Assembly: GCF_004346035.1 (NCBI RefSeq)
Contig: NZ_SLZN01000026.1
Coordinates: 1-39,296, forward strand
DNA from: Acidomonas methanolica
Lineage (GTDB): Bacteria; Pseudomonadota; Alphaproteobacteria; Acetobacterales; Acetobacteraceae
Length of the DNA stretch: 39,296 nt
Direction of reading: 5' to 3'
The translations under genes were made by a program, and so were the position numbers. The notes beneath the pieces are model-generated. The model was not told where the DNA came from. It ran no database searches and worked only from the letters and a program-made list of their open reading frames with translations. Positions within the stretch are counted from its first letter, which is position 1; the number at the start of each line of letters is the position of its first letter. Below are positions 1-8,634 of this stretch, piece by piece.

Positions 1-484
1 CGGCCAGAAAACGAAGCTGACGCGCCGCTGGGCCAGACGCGGCACCCGTCCACGCGCGCCTGCCGATCAGCGCACACGTTCGGCCTGGATCTTCGTAGCG
101 ATCTGTCCGGCGCTGGGCAAGGGAGCGGCCCTCGTCCTGCCCTGGTGCAACCTCCACGCCATGAACCGGCATCTCGACGAGATCTCGCAGGCCGTAGCGC
201 CAGGCGCTCACGCCATCCTCATCGTCGATCAGGCAGCGTGGCATACCAGCCCGAAACTCGATATCCCCGCCAACATCACCATCCTGCCGCTCCCGCCACG
301 CTCGCCCGAATTGAACCCGGTGGAAAACGTCTGGCAGTTCATGCGCAATACCTGGCTGTCGAACCGGATCTTCCGCACCTGCGACGACATCGTCGATATC
401 TGCTGCCACGCCTGGAACCAGCTCGTCGACCAGCCCTGGCGCATCATGTCCCTCGGGCTACGACAATGGGCACATGGGTTTTAA
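1..484 (+). CDS. IS630-family transposase, C-terminal part (partial at window edge)
   Basis: An open frame runs in from the left edge (first full codon at 2) and stops at 482-484, giving about 160 residues. It contains the second half of the DDE integrase core of IS630-type transposases: an aspartate in the strand IVDQAAWHTS, followed by LPPRSPELNPVENVW, the hallmark PELNPVE segment carrying the last catalytic glutamate. The end (WRIMSLGLRQWAHGF) is a normal family C-terminus, so the 3' end looks intact; the N-terminal HTH lies outside the window. It cuts into the serine recombinase remnant next to it, so this IS probably inserted there. Whether the copy is functional cannot be judged. Confidence 0.85.
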   Translation, partial: GQKTKLTRRWARRGTRPRAPADQRTRSAWIFVAICPALGKGAALVLPWCNLHAMNRHLDEISQAVAPGAHAILIVDQAAWHTSPKLDIPANITILPLPPRSPELNPVENVWQFMRNTWLSNRIFRTCDDIVDICCHAWNQLVDQPWRIMSLGLRQWAHGF

Positions 485-505
485 CAAACAGGAGTTGGTA
501 TTCGA
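1..505 (+). mobile_element. IS630-type insertion sequence, right part
   Basis: This is the part of the element seen in the window. The right boundary is placed near 505 because the neighbouring recombinase homology (minus strand, ending in the conserved RIMGS) is lost there. The terminal inverted repeat cannot be confirmed without the left end, so the boundary is uncertain by about 10 bp. Confidence 0.6.
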
Positions 506-1139
506 TCCCATGATACGAACTTCACCGTCTGCGACCTCCACACGTTGGGCGAGCGCGCGCAGATGGTCGCGGCGGTAGCCGCCGCCTTCCAGCCGGATAC
601 GCTCGCGGGCGGTCGTGGCGAATTTGCACAGCATCTGCGGCGTCAGCCTTGGCCTGATCGCGGATGGCCTTGAGGCCGTCAATGCGGTCTTTCAGCGCCG
701 GGTCATCCAGATCGGCCATGCCCGCCTCGCTGGCATCATAGAGACGCTTGAGCCGCAGTTCCGATCCGGCTGACCGTTTGTTGAGTTCCGCGATATGCTC
801 GCGGCGGCGCTCTGAATGTTCCTCCCTGCGGTCGAGCGCGGCGGCAAGGACGGTTTCCAGCCGCTCGGGCTGGAGAAGCTGATCTTCCAGATGGCTGGCG
901 ACAAGATCGTCCAGCTTGTCCATCGGCACGGCCATGCCCTCGCAGGCGGTCGGTCCCTGACGCGCCTTCATGGAGCAAGCATAGTAGGGATAGCGCCCGC
1001 CCTTGCCGGTGCGGATGGTCATGGCCCCGCCGCACTCGGCGCAATGGATAAGGCCGGTCAGCATGGCCGGGCCGCTGATGACTGCGGAAGGGATGACTGT
1101 CAGGTTGTTTGACCTACCGGATATCGGCCCCAAGGAGAT
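506..1139 (-). pseudogene. Large serine recombinase remnant (zinc-ribbon and C-terminal region only)
   Basis: The minus-strand frame 522-1133 begins inside a recombinase at the segment ISGPAMLTGLIHCAECGGAM, the start of the recombinase zinc beta-ribbon (CAEC ... YYACSMKARQG ... C), followed by the coiled-coil region. The reading then shifts frame: the expected end (PQMLCKFATTARERIRLEGG through RIMGS) is in the frame of 458-682. About 40 bp seem to be lost near 630-650. The N-terminal catalytic resolvase domain and the Recombinase domain are absent, with an in-frame stop at 1140-1142, and the last residues are cut by the IS630 copy. It is therefore a dead fragment of a phage- or island-type integrase, marking an old integration site. 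Confidence 0.75.
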
Positions 1140-1590
1140 TACAGAGAACTGGGTGGTTCGAAAAAGCCTGCCGGGTATTACGCCTTTTGCGCGCGTTTCG
1201 GCGTAACGTTCTTATTCCTTAATGAAACTGTGGCATGGTATTACCCATGTGACAGATCGCCCCGCGATCCGGCGACGAGGCGGCAGAACAAGACCGCATT
1301 TGGCCTCGGGTAGTTTGACGATTTCGTCCGTCATTTCTCGAATGGCGGCGGCGAGGCGTCAGACCTCGGCGCGATCGGCATGCGTGACATACGTGGCCGG
1401 TCGATGGCCAGGTGTATCTATACGGCCATCGGCAATTTCGACCTTTTCTTGCGTTATCATCGCATCGCTCAACTTGAGCAACGCCACTCACGGCACCGAG
1501 ACGCGGAATAAAAAATACGCTCACATCATCAAGCGAGAACGCGAGTTGGGGCGCCCGACACCGACTGCGGGCGCATCACGAACCATGAGA
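1140..1590. other. Gene-free stretch with possible degenerate coding remnant
   Basis: No intact gene is recognised here. On the minus strand a frame from about 1458 to 1221 reads for some 80 codons with a single TGA, which could be a decayed gene. It matches no family I know and may be chance openness in GC-rich DNA. The stretch is probably mobile-DNA debris plus the 3' untranslated region of the kbaZ operon. Confidence 0.4.
1551..1574 (-). terminator. Hairpin downstream of the kbaZ-like gene
   Basis: A perfect 7-bp inverted repeat, GCGCCCG/CGGGCGC, with a 10-nt loop lies 16 bp beyond the stop codon of the last gene of the minus-strand sugar operon. It is a plausible transcription end, but there is no clear U-tract. 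Confidence 0.4.
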
Positions 1591-2880
1591 TCAGGACGGC
1601 ACACAGGCCCGCGCATAATCCTCCAGCACGAAGTCGATCGCTGCCAGAACAATGGCGCGGGGCGTACGCGCAACCGCACCGGAGCGCACGCGCGCGCCGA
1701 CTTCCGGCAGAAACTGGCGCAAAAGCACATCCGGCAGACCGCTCTTTTCCAGGTCGGCGAACAGCCGCCCGACCGCCGCCTCGGCGGCGGGGGACGGCCA
1801 GTAATAGCGGATCCGGTCACTATAGCCATAATGGCGCAGCATGATCTGCTGCCCGGGCGATCCCGCATAATGGCTCGTCCAATGGCCGGGCGCGCCGATC
1901 ATGACCTGCTCCATCGTCTCACGCAGGCTTTCGCTACCGGGACACAGCGCCGCGCGCAGGGCATCGAGCGCGTACAACGCCTCGCGCAACGCAAATGTCA
2001 GCCCGGGCCCCACCTTCAGCAGCGCGAAACCGTCCTCCACCAGCGCCCTCAACGCGGTTTCCGGTTGATAATCGGTCGAATGCGCCTCGAACACCCGGCC
2101 CGGCATCTCATCCAACGCGGCTACCAGAGACCGGGCGGCCTCACGGTCGTAATTCACCACCTCCCGTGCGCCGAATTCCACACCCGGCTGCACGACCAGC
2201 GCGATCACCCGCGACCAGACATCATCCCCCAACGCGCCGCGGAATACCGCCTCATGCGCCGCCAAAGTCCGCAACGCCGCGTCCGGCGCGGTCGGAACCA
2301 GATCGGCCAGATGGTCCGATCCCCCGCTCACACCGCCCGGAACCGGCACCTCGGTTCCCACGACATACACCGCCCGCCCAGGGGCGACGGCCTCGGCGCG
2401 CGCGGCCAAGGCACAGGCGCGGGCCGCCACGACATCATCGGGCAGCACGGCGGGTTCGCCGCGGCATCCCATGCTGGCGTCCAGATGCAGCTTGACGAAG
2501 CCCGCCTCGGCATAGGCCGCGATCATCGCCTCCGCCCGCCGCATCGCCTCATCCGGCGGCAGCGCTTTCCATGGATTGGGGCCCAGATGATCCCCTCCCA
2601 GCAGAATCAGGTCGCGCGGACATCCGGTCTCCTCCGCGATCCGCCAGACCATGTCGCGAAAATCGGCCGGCGTCATGCCGGTATAGCCGCCCTCCTGGTT
2701 GACCTGATTGCAGGTCGCCTCGATCAGAACCGGGCATCCGGTGCGCCCGGCACGCGCCAGCGCGGCCTCCAGCACCAGCGGATGCGCCGAACAGACCGAC
2801 GCCAGCCCAACCCGGGCCGCCCGCGTAAGCGACGGATCATGCGCCTGCGCGACCAGGGCGCGGAACAAAGCCAAGGACAT
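1591..2880 (-). CDS. kbaZ: Tagatose-1,6-bisphosphate aldolase non-catalytic subunit, KbaZ/GatZ/AgaZ-like
   Basis: The 429-residue product is colinear with KbaZ/GatZ, the barrel protein that stabilises the class II tagatose-1,6-bisphosphate aldolase KbaY/GatY (AgaZ has also been proposed as a tagatose-6-phosphate kinase). Visible family segments are CNQVNQEGGYTGMTP (about 57-71), GGDHLGPNPWK, KLHLDASMGC and the later VVQPGVEFG. The length is normal. The ATG at 2880 is preferred over the GTG at 2883 because GAGG sits about 8 nt upstream of the ATG. It is the last gene of the kinase-agaS-kbaZ operon, 75 bp after agaS. No catalytic kbaY/gatY partner is present, so either that gene lies elsewhere or this protein acts alone. 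Predicted to be cytoplasmic. Confidence 0.85.
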   Translation of the reverse strand: MSLALFRALVAQAHDPSLTRAARVGLASVCSAHPLVLEAALARAGRTGCPVLIEATCNQVNQEGGYTGMTPADFRDMVWRIAEETGCPRDLILLGGDHLGPNPWKALPPDEAMRRAEAMIAAYAEAGFVKLHLDASMGCRGEPAVLPDDVVAARACALAARAEAVAPGRAVYVVGTEVPVPGGVSGGSDHLADLVPTAPDAALRTLAAHEAVFRGALGDDVWSRVIALVVQPGVEFGAREVVNYDREAARSLVAALDEMPGRVFEAHSTDYQPETALRALVEDGFALLKVGPGLTFALREALYALDALRAALCPGSESLRETMEQVMIGAPGHWTSHYAGSPGQQIMLRHYGYSDRIRYYWPSPAAEAAVGRLFADLEKSGLPDVLLRQFLPEVGARVRSGAVARTPRAIVLAAIDFVLEDYARACVPS

Positions 2881-2955
2881 CACGTATCCTCATTGGATCA
2901 CGAGTTCGGAATCAGACCGGGCACGCGCGAACGGCGCCCCCGCCCGGCCTGACGT

Positions 2956-3909
2956 TCAGGCGATCGTCACGACCTTGGTCAGGTGTCGGGGCGCCAACGT
3001 GTCCAGACCGCGCTGGCGGGCCACATATTCGCCCAGCAATTGCAGGACTGGCAGACAGAGCAGCGGCCGCACGTCGGCCGGCCCATCGACGGGCAGTTCG
3101 ATGTCGCCCGGCCCGCCAATCCCCAGCACCCGCGCGCCCTTCGCCATCAGTTCCCGTGCGAGCTGCGCTTCCTCCCCGATCGTATCCGGGTGATACAGCA
3201 TGATCACGCAGGACCGATCGTCGATCAGGCTGATCGGGCCATGGCGGTATTCCAGCGGATGATGCGCCTCGGTCTGGCTCAGGCTCATTTCCTGCAATTT
3301 CAGCGCGCCCTCGCGCGCCACGCCATACAGCGCCCCCGCGCCCAGAAAGACGAAATGCGATCGTCCCGCGACCACCTCGGACAGAAGCGGATCGGCCGCG
3401 CGCAACAGCGTCTCCGCCGCCCTCGTGGTCTCGGGCCCGACCGCGACACCGGCATAACGCAGGCCCATCAGCAGCATCAGGCTGGCCGAGGCCGTCATCA
3501 CGATCCCTTCCTCAGGATGGGTATCGGCGAGCACGACCTCATCGGCATTGTGACACAACGCACTGCCCGGCGCGCAGCAGAAGGCGGTCAGCCCCAGCCC
3601 GGCCGCCCGGCTGACCTCGGCCGCGGCCACCGTCTCGGTCGATTCGCCACTCCGCGACAGGGCGACGACATGCGGCGCGATCGTGGCGGGCACGTAATTG
3701 TCCCGCCGCCGCGTCCATTCATTGCCCGGCACCGCGCGAGCCAGCACCCCGTTCATGTTCAGCGTCGCGGCGATCGAATCCGCGATATGGACTGACGTGC
3801 CGCATCCCACCACCACATGGACCAGCCCGGCACGCGACCGCACCCCGTTCATGACCAGTTTGTCCCATAGCGGGAATTGCTCGCGAATACCGCGTTCCGT
3901 TGCGTTCAT
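2956..3909 (-). CDS. agaS: AgaS-like SIS-domain amino-sugar-phosphate isomerase/deaminase
   Basis: The 317-residue protein has two sugar isomerase (SIS) domains, about 30-165 (VVGCGTSVHIAD, ALSRSGESTET) and about 185-300 (FLGAGALYGVAREGALKLQE, EYRHGP). The C-terminal tail LAPRHLTKVVTIA is like the isomerase half of GlmS and AgaS. Members turn galactosamine- or glucosamine-6-phosphate into a ketose phosphate plus ammonia; with a KbaZ homologue downstream, galactosamine-6-phosphate to tagatose-6-phosphate is the likely step. The ATG at 3909 is chosen because GAGG lies 8 nt upstream and homology begins there; the frame stays open farther upstream, but that part overlaps the kinase gene. It follows the kinase by 62 bp. 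It is shorter than enterobacterial AgaS (about 380 residues). Exact substrate is inferred. Confidence 0.8.
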   Translation of the reverse strand: MNATERGIREQFPLWDKLVMNGVRSRAGLVHVVVGCGTSVHIADSIAATLNMNGVLARAVPGNEWTRRRDNYVPATIAPHVVALSRSGESTETVAAAEVSRAAGLGLTAFCCAPGSALCHNADEVVLADTHPEEGIVMTASASLMLLMGLRYAGVAVGPETTRAAETLLRAADPLLSEVVAGRSHFVFLGAGALYGVAREGALKLQEMSLSQTEAHHPLEYRHGPISLIDDRSCVIMLYHPDTIGEEAQLARELMAKGARVLGIGGPGDIELPVDGPADVRPLLCLPVLQLLGEYVARQRGLDTLAPRHLTKVVTIA

Positions 3910-3971
3910 GATCAATCCTCGTCTCTCATTTCCGTATGGATACTCGCATGGGTATTCAGCGCCGGGCTCGG

Positions 3972-4952
3972 TCAGGACGACGCCGGACCGAACAGACCGG
4001 CATCGGTCAGGCCGGTCGCCAGCCCCGCGATCCAGGCCGCATCGGGGTCCCACCCCGCCCGCCGGGCCGCCAGCAGCGCCGCGCCGCCGACCGGCGGCAA
4101 CAGCGGCGCCACCGGCGCGCCGCATAAAGCGATGACGGCCCGACGCAGCGACGCATTCCGAAACGCCCCGCCGGCCTCGCACCAAGGTAGGGCGGGCCGT
4201 TGCAGCCTCCGGCGCGCCGCGTCGACATGCCCGGCCAGATGGGCCGCCGCCTGTTCCACGATCCGCCGCGCCGGCCCGTTACCCGCCGCCGCCAGACTCT
4301 CCACCCCCCGCGTCAGCTCCGCCACCGCCGAACGCGCATGACGCAGCCCGCCATACCAGTCCAGCAGGGCGCTATCGATCGCCCCCGGATCGTCAGGAAA
4401 CCCCATGAACCGGCAGAACGGCTCGATGAAGGACACAGCCTCCGGCTCCCGCCCGTCCAGAGCCCGCGTCAGGGTCCCCAACGCCTCGCGCCCGATCCAG
4501 AAGGCGCTCCCCTCATCGCCGAACAGGTTCCCCCACCCTCCGACCCGAAGAGCATGGCCGTCCGGGTCCGCCGCCCAGACCATCGACCCGGTCCCGGCCA
4601 GCAGCAGAATCCCCTCGCCACCGCCGAACGCACCGACGCAGGCGATATCGACATCATTGCGCACGACGTACGGACACCGCCCCCATTCCGCCAGCATGCC
4701 CTCCTGACCGGCGCTGACCGCCGGGCTGCCACCGTAACCCGCCATGCCGAAACCGGCGGCGACGATGCCGCGCGGCAGGTCCGCCAGCAATCCGGCCATC
4801 TCCTCGCGCCAGTTCGGCCGGTCGAACGGATTGGTGCCGCCGCCCCGGCGCACATCCAGCACCGTGCCGCGCCGGTCGATCAGGACGAGCAGCGTTTTCG
4901 ATCCGCCACCATCCATCGCCAACAGGCAGGGCTCGCCGGAAGCGTGCGACAC
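3972..4952 (-). CDS. BadF/BcrA-type amino-sugar kinase (GlcNAc/GalNAc/GalN kinase-like)
   Basis: The 326-residue ASKHA-fold kinase shows phosphate-1 loop DGGGSKT (14-20), ND-V-D (99-102), phosphate-2 loop AGTGSM (119-124) and the GGWGNLFGDEGS segment (138-149) typical of the N-acetylglucosamine kinase/BadF-BadG family. It would phosphorylate the 6-OH of an amino sugar with ATP in the cytoplasm, feeding AgaS and KbaZ encoded downstream. The start is GTG at 4952, supported by a strong GGAGGA 7 nt upstream. It is the first gene of the operon. In the proteobacterial N-acetylgalactosamine pathway an AgaK of this class fills the same place; here no deacetylase (AgaA) is nearby, so free galactosamine or a related sugar is possible. 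Confidence 0.8.
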   Translation of the reverse strand: MSHASGEPCLLAMDGGGSKTLLVLIDRRGTVLDVRRGGGTNPFDRPNWREEMAGLLADLPRGIVAAGFGMAGYGGSPAVSAGQEGMLAEWGRCPYVVRNDVDIACVGAFGGGEGILLLAGTGSMVWAADPDGHALRVGGWGNLFGDEGSAFWIGREALGTLTRALDGREPEAVSFIEPFCRFMGFPDDPGAIDSALLDWYGGLRHARSAVAELTRGVESLAAAGNGPARRIVEQAAAHLAGHVDAARRRLQRPALPWCEAGGAFRNASLRRAVIALCGAPVAPLLPPVGGAALLAARRAGWDPDAAWIAGLATGLTDAGLFGPASS

Positions 4953-4991
4953 GTTTTTTCCTCCGACCGACAGGTGTCATGCGATGACCCG

Positions 4992-5021
4992 ATGCTTCCG
5001 ATCAGAAAGCTCTCATGTCAA
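4992..5021 (-). promoter_or_regulatory. Candidate sigma-70 promoter of the kinase-agaS-kbaZ operon
   Basis: On the minus strand a consensus -35 TTGACA (5016-5021) is followed after 18 bp by a weaker -10 AAGCAT (4992-4997). Two 10-bp-phased GATCGTT elements lie just upstream (5033-5049). The spacing to the GTG start at 4952 leaves a 5' leader of about 35 nt. Confidence 0.45.
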
Positions 5022-5028
5022 GTCATTT

Positions 5029-5862
5029 TTATGATCGTTCTTGATCGTTATTGCCATCATGCCCGATCCGTCCCGCTTCGGCCGTCTCGCCCCCCGTGGT
5101 CCGCACCCGCGTGCAGGCGACCCCCGCCTGGTCGAGACGGGCGAGCCATTCCGCGGAAATACCGTCATCCGTGATCAGGTGCCCCAGATCCTCCAGCCCC
5201 GCGACGCGAAACGTCGCATGACGCCCGAACTTGCTGCTGTCGATCAGCAGCAATCTCTCGCCCGCGCGCCGGACCATGGCGGCATTCAGGCTGGCTTCCT
5301 CGCAATCGGGCGTCGCGATCCCGCCATCGGGCTGCACCGCGCTCGCACCGAGAAAAAGCTGATCGAACCACAGACCTTCGATGGATCGCTCGGCCAGAGG
5401 GCCGACGATGCTGCGGTTTTCATTCCGCACGCGACCGGCCAGCAGGCACAGTTGAAGCTGCGAGGTATCGAGCAGCGCCTGCACAATGGCGATGCTGTTG
5501 GTGAACACCGTCAGCGGAATCGGCCCCATGCGCAGACGCCGCGCCAGTTGGAGGACCGTCGTCCCCGAATCGAGAAAGATCGAGGAATGCGGCCGCAACG
5601 ACGCATAAGCCGCCTCGGCGATGGCCCGCTTGGTCATGAGGCAATGGCTCTCGCGCGCCTCGAACCCGATTTCGAGCCCGCCCGAATTGACGATTTCCGC
5701 CCCGCCATGCGTGCGCCGCACATGGCCCAGTTCCTCAAGGCGTTGCAGGTCGCGCCGCACCGTAACAACCGACGTATCCACGACACGCGCCAGCTCATTC
5801 ACCCCCGTCGTGCCGTGGAGGTAGAGATAATGACGGATCTGGGTCAGGCGATCGGGCTGCAT
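5029..5862 (-). CDS. DeoR-family transcriptional repressor (AgaR-like)
   Basis: The 277-residue protein has the N-terminal DeoR winged HTH (about 6-58; ELARVVDTSVVTVRRDLQRL, ending in RRTHGGA) and the DeoR C-terminal sensor domain of ribose-5-phosphate-isomerase fold (DSGTT at 98-102, FLGASAV, LLIDSSKFG). Members sense phosphorylated sugars. It sits between the kinase-agaS-kbaZ operon (76 bp downstream, same strand) and the divergent receptor/glycosidase operon, the usual place of a local regulator. ATG at 5862 with AGGT upstream. GATC-containing repeats at 5935, 5946 and 5955 could be a weak autoregulatory site. Likely inducer is a galactosamine/tagatose phosphate; this is inferred from context only. 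Confidence 0.85.
   Translation of the reverse strand: MQPDRLTQIRHYLYLHGTTGVNELARVVDTSVVTVRRDLQRLEELGHVRRTHGGAEIVNSGGLEIGFEARESHCLMTKRAIAEAAYASLRPHSSIFLDSGTTVLQLARRLRMGPIPLTVFTNSIAIVQALLDTSQLQLCLLAGRVRNENRSIVGPLAERSIEGLWFDQLFLGASAVQPDGGIATPDCEEASLNAAMVRRAGERLLLIDSSKFGRHATFRVAGLEDLGHLITDDGISAEWLARLDQAGVACTRVRTTGGETAEAGRIGHDGNNDQERS
5033..5049. promoter_or_regulatory. Two phased GATCGTT elements, probable DeoR-type operator
   Basis: GATCGTT occurs at 5033-5039 and 5043-5049, a 10-bp period, the same heptamer and spacing as the four repeats in front of the TonB-dependent receptor. The elements are embedded in the last codons of the repressor gene and lie directly upstream of the TTGACA of the kinase operon. 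DeoR-family proteins are known to use tandem repeats in helical phase. That this repressor binds here is inference. Confidence 0.6.
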
Positions 5863-6090
5863 GGGGACCTGCGACGGAGCGGAGCCGATATTCTGGCATC
5901 ATTCCCCCTCTTTCTCAATTCTCCCATCAAGAGCGATCATGGAGAGATCGTCACGATCCGTCATCCGTCGATTCTCTTTCGGAATCGAATGGTTTCCAAC
6001 CAAAAAAAATATGGCATGCCGCCGCATTTCTGGCAGGATGCCCTATTAACTACCTGACGTTATTATATTTATTCCAAGTGATTTTTTTAT

Positions 6091-6130
6091 GATCGTTTGT
6101 GATCGTTTGTGATCGTTTGTGATCGTTTTT
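6091..6130 (+). promoter_or_regulatory. Four tandem 10-bp repeats GATCGTTTGT, operator array
   Basis: Units at 6091, 6101 and 6111 are identical (GATCGTTTGT) and the fourth at 6121 reads GATCGTTTTT. A degenerate copy (GATTTTTTTA) precedes them at about 6080. The period equals one helix turn, so all copies face the same side. The array ends 23 bp before the receptor start codon, within an AT-rich stretch (6045-6150) that must hold the promoter. The shared heptamer in front of the kinase operon marks a common regulator, most likely the adjacent DeoR protein. Confidence 0.75.
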
Positions 6131-6153
6131 GTATTGCAATTTCCTGAGAGCCC

Positions 6154-8631
6154 ATGGCTAAACTGCGCCATAACCTTGCGATGCGAAGCAATGCCATGAA
6201 CCAGCACGATCACGATCAATCATCTTGTTGCCGAATGTCCCGCCGATCGGCGGGCCTGCTGTCGCAGCTTGCCTTTCTTTTTTCCTGTTCGACCGTGCTC
6301 GCGGCGACCCCCGATCCGGCCGGAAGCAGGGTGGCGCGCCGCCACGATCATCCGCGACCGCCGGCCTCCGCCCACGCCACGCCGGCGGCAGCCCCGAAGC
6401 CTGCGCGGGACGAAAATATTCAGGTGGTCGGCGCGGCCTCCAGTGCGACCGGCGTGACGAACACGACACCCGGCGGCGGCCTGCTGGCCCCCGAAACCGC
6501 CGCCCAGGCCCAGCAGACCGTCACACGCGACTTCATCGCCAAGCAGTCGCCCACCAGCAATCCGCTCGCCCTGATCCAGTACGTTCCCGGCGTCACGCTC
6601 TCCAGCGCCGATGCGTTCGGCCAGTCGGACCAGAGCAGTTTCTATATGCGCGGCATGGGGCAGACCTCGGTCGGCTATACGCTCAACGGCATTCCCGCCG
6701 CCGATCCGTCGCATTATGTCCCCTTTACATCGCAGGCCGCCGATACCGAGAATATCAGCCACATCACGGTCCAGCAGGGCGTGGCGGACATCGCGATGCC
6801 GGTCTACAACGCTCTGGCGGGGTCGATTAAGGAATCACTGACCGACCCAGCCGAGCATTTCGGCGGCAAGATCGATCTCAGCTACGGCAACCATCAGGCG
6901 GCGCGCGAATTCATCCGTCTCGACAGCGGCAGGATCGGCCAGTCGGGAATCAAGACATTCGCCTCCTACTCCTACGGCACCCATGCGATGTGGCTCGGCC
7001 CGGGCCGCAGCCGCCGCTCGCATGTCGATGCGATGGCGCTCAGGGAATGGGGGGAAGGAAACAGCGCCCGCGTCTTCATGACCTATAATCAGAGCAGCGA
7101 ACCGTATCTGATGAGCATCACGAAGCAGCAATGGGCTCAGTCCGGCCGCTCCGCCGCCTATTACGACCCGACCTATTCGACGGGTGACTATAACTATTAC
7201 AAACTCAACGAGACCCACCAGCATTCCGTCATCATCGGCGCGCCGCTCTCCTTCAATCTCGGCCACGGCCTGACCTTCGAATCCTCACCTTATTACGTGC
7301 ACATCCACGGCGCCGGCGATAACGGGCAGACCCAGGCGGAATACGGCTATAACGGCACCCAGCCCACCGGAAACCTCAACATCCCCAATGCCGTGGACGG
7401 GTACGCACCCGTACTGGCCATCGACAACTGGAACCAGCACTCGGCGGGGTTCAACAACAGCCTCAGCTGGAAACTCGGTCATAACGAACTGAAGGTCGGG
7501 TACTGGTACAATTATTACGACCAGCACGAAATCGCCCCCCTCTCGCAGATCGGACCGAATGGCGAGGGCGAGAATTACTGGGGAAAATATCCGATCCGGG
7601 GTCAGAACGGCGTGCCTCTGATGCTGTTCAACATCCATCTGATCCAGCAGCTCAACTCGGTGTTCCTTTCAGACACATACAAGGCGCTGAACGACCGACT
7701 GACCCTGAACGCCGGCTTCAAATTCGTCATGATGTCCTATCATTCGACGAACGCCATTCCGGGCGACCAGTATAATTACGGCCGCAACGATGCGCAGCCC
7801 CTGCCGCAGGTCTCCGCGTCCTTCCAGATCACCCCGCACGACCAGATCTATCTGGACGGCGCGACCGCCTTCATGGAACCGACCGGCATCCTCGTCTACG
7901 GCACGTACTGGGACGGCTCCGCGCCGATCGTCGATCAGGCCCATTCGACGAACCTCAAGGCGGAATATTCGATTTCCGAGGAAATCGGCTACCGCCATTC
8001 CGGCCTGGTGAACATTACGGCCTCGTTCTTCAACTACAACATGACCAACAAGCAGAGTGCGATTTCCACCTATGTCGGCGGCCGGTTGCTGTCGAATTAC
8101 GTCAATGCCGGCGGCCAGACCTCGCGCGGCTTCCAGTTCGCGGCCGGCCTGAGGCCGTGGCACGGCTTCAGCCCCTACGTCTCGTTCCAGTACCTGCATG
8201 TCACCACGGACAACAACCTGCCCAGCGGCCTCGATTATATCCGCAGCGCCGGAAAAATCGCCCCCTACAGCCCCAAGACCACGGTCAATGTCGGGCTGTC
8301 CTATGATAACGGCAATTTTTTCGTCAACGGGTATATGAGCTATGTCGGCTCGCAATACGCCACCTACATGGACGACCAGACCATGCCCGCCTATGCCATC
8401 GGCAACGTGACGGCGGGTTATCGCTTCAAGAAATTGTGGATCGCCAAATCCCCGCAGGTGCAGGTCAACGTCATGAACCTTACCGACAACAAATATCTTT
8501 CAGCCGGCAATGGCGGCTACAATGCCAAGACCACGACGGGCGTCTTCGGCTCGACGATCCCCGGCAGGGCGCCGACCTATATCGTGGGCGGCGGCTTCGG
8601 CATTATCTTTTCGGTTACAACGGGCTTCTGA
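6154..8631 (+). CDS. TonB-dependent outer-membrane receptor, probably for galactosides
   Basis: The 825-residue product has a signal sequence preceded by a charged, His-rich stretch (hydrophobic core around 36-50, cleavage near AA-TP). A TonB-box-like DENIQVVG follows, then a plug domain (LIQYVPGVTL ... FYMRGMG ... YTLNGIP) and a C-terminal 22-strand-type barrel ending in phenylalanine (SVTTGF). It would carry an oligosaccharide across the outer membrane with TonB/ExbBD energy. It is the first gene of an operon with two exported glycosidases; the next gene starts 3 bp after its stop. A later start at 6235 would give a tidier signal peptide; 6154 is kept because GAGAG precedes it. The substrate is inferred from the neighbours. 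Confidence 0.85.
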   Translation: MAKLRHNLAMRSNAMNQHDHDQSSCCRMSRRSAGLLSQLAFLFSCSTVLAATPDPAGSRVARRHDHPRPPASAHATPAAAPKPARDENIQVVGAASSATGVTNTTPGGGLLAPETAAQAQQTVTRDFIAKQSPTSNPLALIQYVPGVTLSSADAFGQSDQSSFYMRGMGQTSVGYTLNGIPAADPSHYVPFTSQAADTENISHITVQQGVADIAMPVYNALAGSIKESLTDPAEHFGGKIDLSYGNHQAAREFIRLDSGRIGQSGIKTFASYSYGTHAMWLGPGRSRRSHVDAMALREWGEGNSARVFMTYNQSSEPYLMSITKQQWAQSGRSAAYYDPTYSTGDYNYYKLNETHQHSVIIGAPLSFNLGHGLTFESSPYYVHIHGAGDNGQTQAEYGYNGTQPTGNLNIPNAVDGYAPVLAIDNWNQHSAGFNNSLSWKLGHNELKVGYWYNYYDQHEIAPLSQIGPNGEGENYWGKYPIRGQNGVPLMLFNIHLIQQLNSVFLSDTYKALNDRLTLNAGFKFVMMSYHSTNAIPGDQYNYGRNDAQPLPQVSASFQITPHDQIYLDGATAFMEPTGILVYGTYWDGSAPIVDQAHSTNLKAEYSISEEIGYRHSGLVNITASFFNYNMTNKQSAISTYVGGRLLSNYVNAGGQTSRGFQFAAGLRPWHGFSPYVSFQYLHVTTDNNLPSGLDYIRSAGKIAPYSPKTTVNVGLSYDNGNFFVNGYMSYVGSQYATYMDDQTMPAYAIGNVTAGYRFKKLWIAKSPQVQVNVMNLTDNKYLSAGNGGYNAKTTTGVFGSTIPGRAPTYIVGGGFGIIFSVTTGF

Positions 8632-8634
8632 TTC

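Noticed and set aside
1222-2952. Long plus-strand open frame (576 codons) across the kbaZ region
   Set aside because: It is antisense to a well-supported aldolase-subunit gene and has the Arg/His/Pro-rich composition of a GC-rich shadow frame.
5935-5960. GATC-containing repeats before the DeoR gene as a third operator
   Set aside because: Units are imperfect (GATCAT, GATCGT, GATCCG) and spaced 11 and 9 bp, so support is too weak for a separate feature.
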